From positions 1 through 64,000 of the forward strand of contig NZ_BQID01000019.1 in NCBI RefSeq assembly GCF_021602345.1: a stretch of 64,000 bases of DNA, given 5' to 3'. The notes under the pieces are model-generated. The model was not told where the DNA came from, did not search any database, and saw only the letters and a program-made list of their open reading frames with translations. A program made the position numbers and the translations under genes. Shown in pieces: positions 8,206 through 17,673 of the stretch (position 1 is the first letter of the stretch; each line of letters begins with the position of its first letter). This DNA comes from Pseudomonas pharyngis. Lineage in GTDB: Bacteria; Pseudomonadota; Gammaproteobacteria; Pseudomonadales; Pseudomonadaceae.

Positions 8206-8766
8206 ATGTCGCACTTCGCCTCTTCCCGTCGTTTCAGCCTGGCCACTTTGGGCCTGTCGGTTGCCTTGCTGTCCAGTCCGTTCGCCTTCGCCGAATCCGC
8301 CTTGATCGAACCCCAGACCCTGATCGTCGATCAGAGCCTGCCCAAGGCGCAGCGAGATGCGATGGAGCTGGCGGCGCGGCGTTACGGCAGTTTCTGGAAC
8401 ACGGGCGAAGAGGCGTTGGCCACCGCCGCCCTGTCGCCGCAGTTCGTCGACAAGACCCCGCCGGAAGGCCGGGTGCAGGGGCCGATCGGGCCGCTGCTGG
8501 CGTCGAGGTTCTTTCGCACGGCGGTGCCGGACTTGAGCTGCGAGATTGAGCAAATGATCGTCGCCGGGGATCGCGTGGTGGTGCACCTGCACTTTCGCGG
8601 GCATTTCACCGGCACGTTCAAGGCTCTCAATGGGCAGGGCCAGCGTGTAGACTTCCGGGCAACCGATATCTATCAGATCGACAACGGTCGCATCGCGGCC
8701 AATTGGCATATCGAAGACAACATCAGCCTGATGGCGCAACTGCAAGCGCAGCCGCCGGCCAGCTGA
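8206..8766 (+). CDS. Secreted SnoaL-like (NTF2-fold) protein
   Basis: The product is 186 residues from ATG 8206, which has AGGA 8 bp upstream; an in-frame ATG at 8188 lacks a ribosome site. A signal peptide is followed by cleavage near AFAES. The mature part resembles the SnoaL-like ester cyclase/NTF2 fold, with the conical-fold markers RYGSFWNTGEEALA, RVVVHLHFRGHFTG and DIYQIDNGRIAANWHIEDN. Members of this fold include polyketide cyclases and many proteins of unknown activity; the substrate is unknown. It lies 25 bp ahead of dsbB. Confidence 0.72.
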   Translation: MSHFASSRRFSLATLGLSVALLSSPFAFAESALIEPQTLIVDQSLPKAQRDAMELAARRYGSFWNTGEEALATAALSPQFVDKTPPEGRVQGPIGPLLASRFFRTAVPDLSCEIEQMIVAGDRVVVHLHFRGHFTGTFKALNGQGQRVDFRATDIYQIDNGRIAANWHIEDNISLMAQLQAQPPAS

Positions 8767-8791
8767 ACCATGGACTTGAAAGGGAAACGCG

Positions 8792-9301
8792 ATGAGCGAG
8801 GAAACGATTCGATTGGGACGTGAACGGCGCTATCTGGTGTTGCTGGGCATCATCTGCCTGGCGCTGATCGGTGGCGCGCTGTACATGCAGATCGTGCTGG
8901 GCGAGGCGCCGTGCCCGCTGTGCATCCTGCAGCGTTATGCGTTACTGCTGATCGCGTTGTTCGCGTTCATCGGCGCGGCCATGCGCACCCGGCGCAGCAT
9001 CACCGTGTTCGAGGTGCTGGTGGTGATTTGTGCCATCGCCGGGGCCGGCGTCGCCGGGCATCACGTATACACCCAGTTCTATCCGGCGGTGAGCTGCGGC
9101 ATCGATGTGCTGCAGCCGATCGTCGATGACCTGCCGCTGGCGAAGATCTTCCCGCTGGGCTTCCAGGTTGACGGTTTCTGCTCGACGCCGTACCCGCCGA
9201 TCCTCGGCCTGTCGCTGGCGCAATGGGCGCTCGTGGCCTTTGTGCTGGTGGTGATTCTGGTGCCGCTGCTGACCTCGCGTAACCGAAAAGCGTTGCGCTG
9301 A
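8792..9301 (+). CDS. dsbB: Disulfide bond formation protein DsbB
   Basis: This 169-residue inner-membrane protein reoxidises DsbA and passes electrons to ubiquinone. Four transmembrane helices are visible. The first periplasmic loop carries the redox pair APCPLCILQRYA (CxxC). The second loop carries the other pair, seen as AVSCGIDVLQP and VDGFCSTPYP. Length and topology are normal for DsbB. An AAAGGGA ribosome site precedes ATG 8792. It feeds the quinone pool used by the bo3 oxidase encoded downstream, although a terminator separates them. Confidence 0.93.
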   Translation: MSEETIRLGRERRYLVLLGIICLALIGGALYMQIVLGEAPCPLCILQRYALLLIALFAFIGAAMRTRRSITVFEVLVVICAIAGAGVAGHHVYTQFYPAVSCGIDVLQPIVDDLPLAKIFPLGFQVDGFCSTPYPPILGLSLAQWALVAFVLVVILVPLLTSRNRKALR

Positions 9302-9333
9302 ATCAACTTTTCGGCGCCTGCGCCGATAATACA

Positions 9334-9371
9334 AACGCCTCGATTTGCGGTGACGCAAATCGAGGCGTTTT
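9334..9371 (+). terminator. Intrinsic terminator after dsbB
   Basis: A perfect 14-bp stem (CGCCTCGATTTGCG / CGCAAATCGAGGCG) with a GTGA loop is followed by TTTT. Confidence 0.85.
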
Positions 9372-10126
9372 GCATTTCAGGGTCTTGGTGAAAACACCGT
9401 GACGAACGGCAAGGAAGGGTGCGACAGGTGTGCGACATGTTGTCACACGCGCCCAGTCGCAGCGCGGTTCACAGGCCCGGATTGGAGTGCTGTTACAAAA
9501 AAGGATTGGTCTGTTTCAGCGTTTTTTGGTTTTTGCACGGGAGTGCCGGATCAGGCAGTTTTAACAGACTCTGACAGATGGCCAAAAGCCTTGGCATATC
9601 GGGCTTTGCGCGGATCGCGCCGTGGGAAAAAGCCCTCGGAGCTGTCTGAACTGAGGCCGATAGACCTACATTTTTTGGTGTTTTTGTTGAGAATCGATTT
9701 CGATAACATGGGTCACTTTTGCAAAAAAAACGATGGATTGTTGCTCTGAGCGATAAAAATTATTTCGGGATAAGACATGGTGTATAGGGCGCTACCTATC
9801 TACAATCGCCCGCACTGAATTCCCGGCACTGTTCAGCCTTTATTAAGGAGGCGAGCAGGAAGTCGGGTGTCGGGCAGCCGAGAGGCTTGCGAGACACCCA
9901 GGTGTCGGTGCCTTTCCAACTTTCCGCACCAAATGGAATTGGTCTGTAACAAGGCCTTTGACCACGAATTCGAATAAGAACTGACCGCTGTCCCAGGTTT
10001 TGTCGAGCGTCTGACGCGCGACGGGCGGCCCTTATTCAATCCAAAGAAAATGCCAACCCTTGGCAGGGTGAAGTGTTGGCGATCAAAACCCAACTGCATT
10101 GCGCAAGCTGCTTTAGAGGTCGTGAG
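9372..10126. other. Long gene-free region upstream of cyoA
   Basis: About 755 bp holds no convincing gene; the 116-codon frame at 9399-9749 has no family features and poor codon bias. Visible items are a GGGCTTT...AAAAGCCC inverted repeat at 9601-9634, an AT-rich stretch with a weak Fur-like site around 9689-9707 (three hexamers resembling GATAAT), and a palindrome GACACC-CA-GGTGTC at about 9892-9905. It most likely holds the cyo promoter and a long leader. I could not fix the transcription start. Confidence 0.5.
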
Positions 10127-11068
10127 ATGAGTAAAAACAGGTACCCCAGATTACTAGGCCTAGTGCCGCTGCTCGGCACGTTGTTGCTGGGAGGCTGCAA
10201 CATGACCTTGCTCAATCCAACGGGCCAGGTCGGCCTGGAACAGCGCAACCTGATCATCACCGCCACGCTGCTGATGCTGTTGGTCGTTGTGCCGGTCATC
10301 GTCATGACCTTCCTGTTCGCCTGGAAGTACCGCGCCTCCAACAAGAACGCCGTCTACACCCCGAAGTGGTCGCACTCGACCAAGATCGAAGTGGCAGTCT
10401 GGACCATCCCGGTCCTGATCATCATTGCCCTGGGTTACATCACCTACAAGTCGACCCACTCGCTGGATCCGTATCGTCCGATCGAATCCGACGTCAAGCC
10501 GGTGACCATCGAAGTGGTCGCGCTGGACTGGAAGTGGCTGTTCATCTACCCGGAACAGGGCATCGCCACGGTCAACAAGATCGTGTTCCCGGCGCACACC
10601 CCGGTTAACTTCCGGATCACTTCGGACGCGGTGATGAACTCGTTCTTCATCCCGGGCCTGGGCGGCCAGATCTACGCGATGGCGGGCATGACCACCAAGC
10701 TGCACCTGATCGCTGACCGCAACGCTGAAATGGACGGTATCTCCGCCAACTACAGCGGCGCTGGTTTCACCGGTATGAAATTCAAAGCGATCGCAACTTC
10801 TCAGGAAGATTTCGACGCCTGGGTAAGTGAAGTCAAAAAGGCACCTAAACAGCTTGAAGCCGCTGAATACGCAGCCCTTGCCAAGCCAAGCCAGAACAAT
10901 CCAGTCGAGCTCTACTCCTCGGTCACGCCGAACCTGTTCCAGACCATCGTCGACAAGTACGAAGGCATGAAACCAGGCAAGCCGCTGAAGCACGAGAAGA
11001 AAGAGAAAGAAGTGGCGGCAACGGATATGGACTCGAATTCGCATTCAGCTGCCGGGGCAGAGGAGTAA
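10127..11068 (+). CDS. cyoA: Cytochrome bo3 ubiquinol oxidase subunit II
   Basis: The 313-residue lipoprotein subunit starts at ATG 10127 (AGAGG upstream). Its signal peptide has the lipobox LLGGC, so the mature protein is anchored by a lipidated cysteine. Two transmembrane helices follow (LIITATLLMLLVVVPVIVM and an IPVLIIIALGYITY segment). A periplasmic cupredoxin domain follows, with TSDAVMNSFFIPGLGGQIYA but without the CuA ligands, as in quinol oxidases. The C-terminal COX-aromatic-rich extension ends in a charged tail. It is the first gene of cyoABCDE. Confidence 0.97.
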   Translation: MSKNRYPRLLGLVPLLGTLLLGGCNMTLLNPTGQVGLEQRNLIITATLLMLLVVVPVIVMTFLFAWKYRASNKNAVYTPKWSHSTKIEVAVWTIPVLIIIALGYITYKSTHSLDPYRPIESDVKPVTIEVVALDWKWLFIYPEQGIATVNKIVFPAHTPVNFRITSDAVMNSFFIPGLGGQIYAMAGMTTKLHLIADRNAEMDGISANYSGAGFTGMKFKAIATSQEDFDAWVSEVKKAPKQLEAAEYAALAKPSQNNPVELYSSVTPNLFQTIVDKYEGMKPGKPLKHEKKEKEVAATDMDSNSHSAAGAEE

Positions 11069-11071
11069 ACG

Positions 11072-13102
11072 ATGTTTGGTAAATTAAGTTGGGAAGCGAT
11101 CCCTTTCCACGAGCCGATCGTGATGGTCACCATCTCGATGATCGCGCTCGGTGGTCTGGCGTTGTTCGCTGCAATCACCTACTTCAAGAAGTGGACTTAC
11201 CTGTGGACCGAGTGGCTGACGTCGGTCGACCACAAGAAAATCGGCGTGATGTACATCATCGTCGCCATGGTCATGCTGCTGCGCGGTTTTGCCGACGCCA
11301 TCATGATGCGTACCCAGCTGGCCATGGCCACCGAGGGTTCGCCTGGCTACCTGCCACCTGAACACTATGACCAGATCTTCACCGCTCACGGTGTGATCAT
11401 GATCATCTTCATGGCGATGCCATTCTTCACCGGCCTGATGAACCTTGCAGTGCCGCTGCAGATCGGCGCGCGTGACGTTGCGTTCCCGTTCCTGAACTCC
11501 CTGAGCTTCTGGCTGCTGGTGTCCGGCGTCGTGCTGATCAACCTGTCCCTGGGCGTCGGCGAATTCGCCAAGACCGGCTGGGTTGCCTATCCACCGCTGT
11601 CGGGTCTGCAATACAGCCCTGGCGTGGGGATGGACTACTACATCTGGGCGCTACAGCTATCGGGTCTGGGTACAACGTTAACCGGGGTTAACTTCCTCGC
11701 GACCGTGCTGAAAATGCGTACCCCTGGCATGAAGCTGATGGACATGCCGATCTTCACCTGGACCTGCACCTGGGCAAACGTTCTGATCGTGGCTTCGTTC
11801 CCGATCCTGACCGCTACCCTGGCACTGCTGACCCTTGACCGTTACATGGATTTCCACATTTTCACCAATGAACTTGGTGGCAATCCAATGATGTACGTCA
11901 ACCTGTTCTGGGCATGGGGCCACCCTGAGGTTTACATCCTGATCCTGCCGGCGTTCGGCATTTTCTCGGAAGTCATCTCGGCCTTCACCGGCAAGAAACT
12001 GTTCGGCCACCACTCGATGATCTACGCCTCGGGCGCGATCTCGGTACTGGGCTTCATGGTTTGGCTGCACCACTTCTTCACCATGGGTTCGGGTGCCAGC
12101 GTCAACGCCTTCTTCGGTCTGGCGACGATGCTGATTTCCATCCCGACGGGTGTGAAGCTGTTCAACTGGCTGTTCACCATCTACCAGGGCCGTCTGCGCT
12201 TCACCAGCCAGGTGCTGTGGACCCTGGGCTTCATGGTGACCTTCGCCATCGGCGGCATGACCGGCGTACTGCTGGCCATCCCGGGTGCTGACTTCGTTCT
12301 GCACAACAGCCTGTTCGTGATCGCGCACTTCCACAACGTGATCATCGGCGGCGCGGTATTCGGCTACATCGCAGGTTTCGGCTTCTACTTCCCGAAAGCG
12401 TTCGGCTTCAAGCTGCATGAAGGCTGGGGTAAAGCAGCGTTCTGGTTCTGGATCTCGGGCTTCTTCGTCGCGTTCATGCCGCTCTACGCTCTGGGCTTCA
12501 TGGGCATGACCCGTCGTCTGAACGCCACCACCAACCCTGAGTGGGTACCGTACCTGTACGTTGCCATGTTCGGTGCGGTGATGATTGCTGTGGGTATCGC
12601 CTGCCAGCTGATCCAGCTGTACGTGTCGGTGCGTGACCGCAAGAAACCGGAAAACATGTGCGAACACGGTGACCCGTGGAATGCCCATACCCTGGAATGG
12701 TCGACCTCGTCGCCACCTCCGTTCTACAACTTCGCTGTACTGCCAAAGGCAGACTGCATCGATCCGTTCACCGAGGCCAAGGAAAACGGTACCGCGTACA
12801 AGGCTCCGGCCAAGTACGAACCGATCCACATGCCGAACAACACCGCCACTGGCGTGGTGATGGGCGCACTGCTGACCGTGTTCGGTTTCGCGATGATCTG
12901 GCACATCTGGTGGTTGGCGATCGCCAGCCTGGCCGGCACTGTCATCTACTTCGTGATCCACGCAGCACGTGACGATCAGGGCTACATGGTGCCGGTTGAA
13001 ACAATCGAGCGCATCGAAGCCGAGCAGCACAAGCGTCTGGTAGCGGCCGGGAAGATCCCTGCTTCCGCAACCCGTGTTGAAACCAAGTTGGAACAGGCTT
13101 AA
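11072..13102 (+). CDS. cyoB: Cytochrome bo3 ubiquinol oxidase subunit I
   Basis: The 676-residue catalytic subunit carries low-spin haem b, haem o3 and CuB and pumps protons. Visible signatures are the haem ligand region [15 protein letters not shown], the CuB ligand block [17 protein letters not shown] with the cross-linked His-Tyr pair, HHFFTMG, and the haem ligand pair [12 protein letters not shown]. The K-channel segment lies around HHSMIYASG. It starts 3 bp after cyoA with a GGAG ribosome site. Confidence 0.98.
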   Translation: MFGKLSWEAIPFHEPIVMVTISMIALGGLALFAAITYFKKWTYLWTEWLTSVDHKKIGVMYIIVAMVMLLRGFADAIMMRTQLAMATEGSPGYLPPEHYDQIFTAHGVIMIIFMAMPFFTGLMNLAVPLQIGARDVAFPFLNSLSFWLLVSGVVLINLSLGVGEFAKTGWVAYPPLSGLQYSPGVGMDYYIWALQLSGLGTTLTGVNFLATVLKMRTPGMKLMDMPIFTWTCTWANVLIVASFPILTATLALLTLDRYMDFHIFTNELGGNPMMYVNLFWAWGHPEVYILILPAFGIFSEVISAFTGKKLFGHHSMIYASGAISVLGFMVWLHHFFTMGSGASVNAFFGLATMLISIPTGVKLFNWLFTIYQGRLRFTSQVLWTLGFMVTFAIGGMTGVLLAIPGADFVLHNSLFVIAHFHNVIIGGAVFGYIAGFGFYFPKAFGFKLHEGWGKAAFWFWISGFFVAFMPLYALGFMGMTRRLNATTNPEWVPYLYVAMFGAVMIAVGIACQLIQLYVSVRDRKKPENMCEHGDPWNAHTLEWSTSSPPPFYNFAVLPKADCIDPFTEAKENGTAYKAPAKYEPIHMPNNTATGVVMGALLTVFGFAMIWHIWWLAIASLAGTVIYFVIHAARDDQGYMVPVETIERIEAEQHKRLVAAGKIPASATRVETKLEQA

Positions 13103-13105
13103 ACA

Positions 13106-13732
13106 ATGTCGAACTTAGTGACCAATGCTGGACACGCCCATGGTCATGACCATGGGCACGATGACCATCACCACGACTCGGGCGAGATGACCGTATACGG
13201 TTTCTGGCTCTACCTGATGACCGACTGCATTCTGTTTGCGTCGATCTTCGCGGTGTACGCGGTACTGGTAAACAACGTCGCCGGTGGCCCGTCGGGCCAC
13301 GACATCTTCGAACTGCCATACGTGCTGGGCGAAACCGCTCTGCTGTTGTTCAGTTCGATCACCTACGGCTTCGCCATGCTGGCGTTGTACAAGGGTAAAA
13401 AGCAGCAGGTTCTGGGCTGGTTGTTCATGACCTTCCTGCTCGGCGCAGGCTTCATCGCCATGGAGATCAACGAGTTCCACCTGCTGATCTCCGAGGGCTT
13501 CGGTCCTAGCCGTTCGGGCTTCCTGTCGGCGTTCTTCACGCTGGTCGGTACCCACGGTCTGCACGTGTCCGCCGGTCTGATCTGGATGGGCATCATGATG
13601 TACCAGGTCAACAAGCACGGCCTGACGGCGACCAACAAGACCCGTCTTAGCTGCCTGAGCCTGTTCTGGCACTTCCTGGACGTGGTGTGGATCTGCGTAT
13701 TCACCGTTGTTTACCTGATGGGGACTCTGTAA
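13106..13732 (+). CDS. cyoC: Cytochrome bo3 ubiquinol oxidase subunit III
   Basis: The 208-residue protein has five predicted membrane helices and a histidine-rich N-terminus ([18 protein letters not shown]). It shows the subunit III segments [19 protein letters not shown] and [14 protein letters not shown], and stabilises the core of the oxidase. Its stop TAA overlaps the cyoD ATG by one base (TAATG), indicating translational coupling. Confidence 0.96.
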   Translation: MSNLVTNAGHAHGHDHGHDDHHHDSGEMTVYGFWLYLMTDCILFASIFAVYAVLVNNVAGGPSGHDIFELPYVLGETALLLFSSITYGFAMLALYKGKKQQVLGWLFMTFLLGAGFIAMEINEFHLLISEGFGPSRSGFLSAFFTLVGTHGLHVSAGLIWMGIMMYQVNKHGLTATNKTRLSCLSLFWHFLDVVWICVFTVVYLMGTL

Positions 13733-14067
13733 TGGCTAATGCACACTCCCATGACAGCCATGATGCTGGCCACGGCAGCGTAAAGTCGTACGCCATTGGC
13801 TTCATCCTGTCGGTAATCCTGACCGTCATCCCGTTCGGCCTGGTGATGTTCCCGACCCTGCCGAAGTCGACGACGCTGGCAATCGTCCTGCTGTTCGCCG
13901 TGATCCAGGTGATCGTTCACCTGTATTACTTCCTGCACCTGGACCGTTCCATCGCTCAACGTAACAACGTGATTGCGTTCGTCTTTACGGCCATCGTGAT
14001 CGTGCTGCTGGTCGGTCTGTCGCTGTGGATCATGTTCAGCATCCACACCTACATGATGGCGAAGTGA
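13732..14067 (+). CDS. cyoD: Cytochrome bo3 ubiquinol oxidase subunit IV
   Basis: This 111-residue small membrane subunit starts at ATG 13732 inside the TAATG junction with cyoC. A histidine-rich start is followed by three transmembrane helices, including [15 protein letters not shown], typical of CyoD. It assists assembly of the CuB site in subunit I. Confidence 0.95.
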   Translation: MANAHSHDSHDAGHGSVKSYAIGFILSVILTVIPFGLVMFPTLPKSTTLAIVLLFAVIQVIVHLYYFLHLDRSIAQRNNVIAFVFTAIVIVLLVGLSLWIMFSIHTYMMAK

Positions 14068-14077
14068 GGTAAACCCG

Positions 14078-14965
14078 ATGTCGCTCAAGCACTTTATCCA
14101 AATCACCAAACCGGGGATCATTTTCGGTAACGTGCTTTCTGTGGCAGGCGGGTTCTTCCTGGCCTCGAAAGGGCATGTCGATCTGGCCGTGTTTCTTGCA
14201 GCCATGATCGGCACTTCCCTGGTTGTGGCCTCCGGTTGCGTGTTCAACAACTGCATCGACCGCGACATCGACCTGAAGATGGAGCGCACCAAGAACCGGG
14301 TGCTGGTTCAGGGCTTGATCTCCCTGAAACTGGCCCTGGTCTATGCGACCGTCCTGGGTGTCGCCGGCGTTGCGTTGCTGTACAAGGTGGCCAACCCGTT
14401 GGCTGCCCTGTTCGCCGTGATCGGCTTCATCATCTACGTCGGCTTCTACAGCCTGTACCTCAAGCGCAAGTCGGTTCACGGCACGCTGGTGGGCAGTCTG
14501 TCGGGCGCCATGCCTCCGGTGATCGGTTACGTGGCCGTGACCAACAGCTTCGACATGGCCGCGCTGACCCTGCTGGTGATGTTCAGCCTGTGGCAGATGC
14601 CGCATTCCTACGCCATCGCGATCTTCCGCTTCAACGATTACCTGGCCGCATCGATTCCGGTGCTGCCAGTGAAGCGCGGGATCCAGGTGGCCAAGAAGCA
14701 CATCCTGTTCTACATCCTGGCGTTCCTCGTGGCGACCTTGATGCTGACCTTCAGCGGTTACGCCGGCATGAGCTACCTCGCCGTCGCCGCGGCCATGGGC
14801 ATGTACTGGCTGTACATGGCCTGGACCGGCTACAAGGCGGTGGATGACACGGTCTGGGCACGCAAGCTGTTCGTGTTCTCGATCTTCACCATCACCGCGC
14901 TGAGCGTGATGATGTCCCTGGACTTCAAGGTGCCGACCGAGCTGCTGCTGACGTACGCGCCGTAA
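14078..14965 (+). CDS. cyoE: Protohaem IX farnesyltransferase (haem O synthase)
   Basis: This 295-residue UbiA-family membrane prenyltransferase converts haem B to haem O, the cofactor of the oxidase encoded upstream. The prenyl-diphosphate-binding motif is [18 protein letters not shown], with a second acidic motif around the [13 protein letters not shown] segment and the conserved [13 protein letters not shown]. It has about nine membrane helices. It is the last gene of the cyo operon and is followed by a terminator. Confidence 0.96.
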   Translation: MSLKHFIQITKPGIIFGNVLSVAGGFFLASKGHVDLAVFLAAMIGTSLVVASGCVFNNCIDRDIDLKMERTKNRVLVQGLISLKLALVYATVLGVAGVALLYKVANPLAALFAVIGFIIYVGFYSLYLKRKSVHGTLVGSLSGAMPPVIGYVAVTNSFDMAALTLLVMFSLWQMPHSYAIAIFRFNDYLAASIPVLPVKRGIQVAKKHILFYILAFLVATLMLTFSGYAGMSYLAVAAAMGMYWLYMAWTGYKAVDDTVWARKLFVFSIFTITALSVMMSLDFKVPTELLLTYAP

Positions 14966-14985
14966 GGTTCGAACGTTGTACGAGA

Positions 14986-15020
14986 AACCCCGTTCATCGA
15001 GAGATGAGCGGGGTTTTTTG
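14986..15020 (+). terminator. Intrinsic terminator of the cyo operon
   Basis: AACCCCG-TTCATC pairs with GATGAG-CGGGGTT around a GAGA loop, followed by T6. Confidence 0.88.
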
Positions 15021-15195
15021 TTGCTCGGATGATCGAGAAACGACGTCCTTTGTCGTGAACAGCCTCGCTACCAAAGGGGTGCGGTAATCAGCCATTCCCT
15101 CGAAACGACTAGCTAGAAATCGACAGGTTGCGATCAACAGGCAAAAGCCCTAGATTCGGATCCAACTTCATGCATCGATCAAGAGGCTGGGCGAA

Positions 15196-15687
15196 ATGAC
15201 TGAGAGGATGACCTGCGACGAGCGATTCATTGCCCTGGCAAAAGAGCTGAACTACGACATCAATGGCGAGAACACGGTGGGTGGCAATTACGCGCCGTTG
15301 ATCCGTCATCGCGATGAGATCTACATCAGCGGCATGGTGCCGCGCACCGAGGGCAGGATTCAGTATCCAGGGCGAGTGGGGCAGGAGTTGACGCTCAAGG
15401 ATGCGCAGGCGGCGGCAAGCATCAGTGCGATGCGCTGTCTGGCCTTTATCGTCGATGCGGTCGGTTCGCTGGACAAGGTCAGGTCGTTGTTGCGGGTCAC
15501 GGTGTACGTGAAGTCCACGCCGGATTTCGTTGACCTCAGCGAAGTCGCCAATGGCGCGTCGGATGTGTTCAGTTATGTGTTGGGCGATGTCGGGCGACAC
15601 ACCCGCACCACCGTCGGCGTCTATCAGTTGCCGAAAAACGCAGCCATCGAAGTCGATATGATCGCCGCAGTGCATCCTTCGGCGTAA
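15196..15687 (+). CDS. RidA/YjgF-family protein
   Basis: The 163-residue protein has the RidA chorismate-mutase-like fold: DEIYISGMVPRTEG, a central DAQAAASISAMRCLAFI helix, LLRVTVYVKS and the C-terminal strand NAAIEVDMIAAV. RidA hydrolyses reactive enamine/imine intermediates of PLP enzymes. This copy is larger than classical RidA (about 130 residues) because of its N-terminal extension, and belongs to one of the divergent subgroups. The conserved RidA arginine appears displaced or absent near the C-terminus, so its activity is uncertain. It sits between two terminators as a single-gene unit. Confidence 0.78.
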   Translation: MTERMTCDERFIALAKELNYDINGENTVGGNYAPLIRHRDEIYISGMVPRTEGRIQYPGRVGQELTLKDAQAAASISAMRCLAFIVDAVGSLDKVRSLLRVTVYVKSTPDFVDLSEVANGASDVFSYVLGDVGRHTRTTVGVYQLPKNAAIEVDMIAAVHPSA

Positions 15688-15706
15688 TCGCTGAAAGCCG
15701 CACAAC

Positions 15707-15743
15707 AAAAAGCCCCGCCTGAATTTCAGTGCGGGGCTTTTTT
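15707..15743. terminator. Bidirectional terminator between convergent genes
   Basis: AAAAAGCCCCGC ... GCGGGGCTTTTTT hairpin between the RidA-like gene and the convergent minus-strand gene; the A-run and T-run flank both sides. Confidence 0.85.
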
Positions 15744-15757
15744 GTCAGCGCCCGGTA

Positions 15758-16462
15758 TTACTGGGCGGCGATGCTGTAGCCATCAAACGCGGTCTGCTGC
15801 TGCAGAGCGGTGATGATGTTCTTGCGGTTGATCGCGTGTTCGGTGCCGGCGTTGTCGACGAAGGTTTCGCCTTCGATTTCCGCCTCATCGCCTTCGCCGA
15901 CGAAGGTGAAGCCGAGGAATTCCAGCGCCTCGCGATCCACGCTCAGGCGCGAACGCGGTGTGCGCATTGGCAGGGTCACGCTGATGCCGTCCTTGCTGAT
16001 GCTGAACACTTCGACGTCTTTCTTGGCGCGTGCAGCCTTGCTCTTACCGCCGCTCGGGTTGCTGATCGCCTGATGGGTCTGGTTCAGAACCTTGAGGGCC
16101 AGGCCATAGACGATTTCCTGGAACGCCGGATCGTCCTTGAAGCTGGACAGGATGCGGCTGATCGGGAATTTGCTGCTCAGATCTTCGAGGGCGGCGATGT
16201 CGGCGGCTTCGGCGTCCTTCAGGCGCTTGAGTTCGCCCATCAGCTCATAGGCCTGGTCGTCATCGAAGCGGTCGTGGGCCTGACGGATCGCGGCGCGCAG
16301 TTCGCGGATCTGATCGCTTTCGCGGCTCGACTGGAACGCGTCCAGCACCATCTCGCTGATGATCTTCGCCTGTGGGATGTGTTGTGAAAGATTGATGGAG
16401 TTTTCGTATTCCGCTTTGGACGACAGAGTGACTACGGATTCAGCGGTGTTGAAATCGGACAT
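15758..16462 (-). CDS. Hypothetical protein, helical N-terminus
   Basis: This 234-residue soluble protein is not one I recognise. The N-terminal 120 residues look all-helical with heptad-like charge patterning (SDQIRELRAAIRQAHDRF, ELMGELKRLKDAEAADIAAL). A basic linker follows (GGKSKAARAKKDVEVF), then a beta-rich C-terminal part (ISKDGISVTLPMRTPRSRLS, EFLGFTFVGEGDEAEIEGE). The linker could contact nucleic acid, but this is only suggestive. Normal codon use and two flanking hairpins indicate a single-gene transcript. Confidence 0.7.
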   Translation of the reverse strand: MSDFNTAESVVTLSSKAEYENSINLSQHIPQAKIISEMVLDAFQSSRESDQIRELRAAIRQAHDRFDDDQAYELMGELKRLKDAEAADIAALEDLSSKFPISRILSSFKDDPAFQEIVYGLALKVLNQTHQAISNPSGGKSKAARAKKDVEVFSISKDGISVTLPMRTPRSRLSVDREALEFLGFTFVGEGDEAEIEGETFVDNAGTEHAINRKNIITALQQQTAFDGYSIAAQ

Positions 16463-16572
16463 TGAAATTTCACTACTTTTTTAACTTGAGATGAGACGAG
16501 AAAGCGCTGGGGGCTTTTTCAGGCCGACTAATTTAGGGGAGCGCGGCAGCGTTGTCACGGAGCAAGGGGCCG

Positions 16573-16623
16573 GCGGTGCCGATTATTTATCCGGATGATT
16601 TGTGTTGAGTAATCCGGCACCGC
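16573..16623. repeat. Long-loop inverted repeat
   Basis: GCGGTGCCGATTA at 16573-16585 pairs with TAATCCGGCACCGC at 16610-16623 across a 24-base loop, with one bulged base. There is no T-run, so it is not a standard terminator. It lies between two co-directional minus-strand genes. Confidence 0.5.
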
Positions 16624-16635
16624 GAGCGCTGTGCC

Positions 16636-17160
16636 TTATTCATTGGCGACGACATTCCTCGGCAACCGCCGGGACGCCAGAGCACGCAGTGTCCAGTAGA
16701 GCTTCAACGAACGGGTGCTGATCAGGCCGCCCAGGAACCCCGAAATAATCGACTTGAGCAACAGCAGGTCCGGGGACGCGGAACGCTCCGGATGCACGTC
16801 ATGCTGATAATTGAAGTAGTAGTTCGCAGAAAAGAACATCAGGTACATGATCAGGATTTTTACCGTGCCCGGCATGATCAGGCCTGTCGCGGAGTCGTCG
16901 AGCACCACGCCCCGGCGGGAGAACACCAGCCAGGCCGACAGGCTGCCCAGCAACAGCGCGGCGAACCAGGTGCTGAAAAACAGGCCGGGGTTGATCGTCA
17001 GGTTCAGTGAGTACAGCGACCATGCCAAAAACGCCGGGGGCGTTATCAGCATCGAGACACGACTCTCGCGTCGGGGAGAAAACGACTTGATGCCGAAATA
17101 AACCACCAGCAGAAAAATCAGGTAAACCCGTATCGGAGTGTTTTGCAGAATCGTGAGCAT
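16636..17160 (-). CDS. Membrane protein, DUF6622-like
   Basis: The 174-residue protein has about five transmembrane helices: VYLIFLLVVYFGIKSF near the start, LITPPAFLAWSLYSL, FFSTWFAALLLGSLSAWLVF, VKILIMYLMFFSANYYF, and a final segment after the LLLLKSIISGFLGG region. The starting pattern (TPIRVYLIFLLVVYFGIKS) resembles DUF6622 proteins, whose function is unknown. I chose ATG 17160 because the hydrophobic helix begins 10 residues later; an in-frame start at 17211 has no better ribosome site. Confidence 0.65.
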   Translation of the reverse strand: MLTILQNTPIRVYLIFLLVVYFGIKSFSPRRESRVSMLITPPAFLAWSLYSLNLTINPGLFFSTWFAALLLGSLSAWLVFSRRGVVLDDSATGLIMPGTVKILIMYLMFFSANYYFNYQHDVHPERSASPDLLLLKSIISGFLGGLISTRSLKLYWTLRALASRRLPRNVVANE

Positions 17161-17223
17161 TGCGCAGCATCCATGCTGAAAAGGAGGAGGGTGGAGCATA
17201 GTCGGGGTCACGGTAATCGTCGG

Positions 17224-17628
17224 CTATTTCAGTCGCAAACGCTCCATCGCGATCACCGAGGTTTCAAACCCCAGACTGGCAAAAAACGCTTCCGCACCTT
17301 CGCGGCCGGCACGCAGAACCCAGGTAATATCGGTGTCGTCGCCCATCACATGTTCGACCAGCGCCCGCCCGATTCCCGCGCGCCGGTGTTGCCCGTCGAC
17401 CACGACCATCGACAGGTAACCGTTGGACAAACCATCGGTGATGCCACGGGCGAAACCGACAACCTGCTGGCTGCTCAATGCAACGGCAGTGCGTTGGGAG
17501 TTCTGGATGAGTTGTGCGAAATGTTCGGCGGTGCCGGTGCGATGAGCCCAGCCGTGCCGCTCGAGAAACTGCCTTGCTGCCTCCACTTCCGTGGGCATGA
17601 GGTCGCGTATTGAAATGTCTTTGTTCAT
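17224..17628 (-). CDS. GNAT-family N-acetyltransferase
   Basis: The product is 134 residues from ATG 17628, with GGGA 7 bases upstream. The acetyl-CoA-binding motif is GYLSMVVVDGQHRRAGIGRA (Q/RxxGxG/A), followed by ALVEHVMGDD and a C-terminal AEAFFASLGFE (motif B). It is a short single-domain member with unknown substrate. It precedes the DUF6622-like gene on the same strand but is separated from it by about 60 bp. Confidence 0.8.
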   Translation of the reverse strand: MNKDISIRDLMPTEVEAARQFLERHGWAHRTGTAEHFAQLIQNSQRTAVALSSQQVVGFARGITDGLSNGYLSMVVVDGQHRRAGIGRALVEHVMGDDTDITWVLRAGREGAEAFFASLGFETSVIAMERLRLK

Positions 17629-17673
17629 TTGTTCATCCCGTCCCTGGTGTATTTCCAACAGTAGTCGCGTTGC

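Noticed and set aside
9689-9707. Fur box upstream of cyo
   Set aside because: Only about 10 of 19 positions fit the consensus, so I mention it within the intergenic entry but do not call it as a site.
9399-9749. 116-codon frame upstream of cyoA
   Set aside because: No family features, TTG/GTG-type start without a ribosome site, and composition unlike neighbouring genes; treated as non-coding regulatory DNA.
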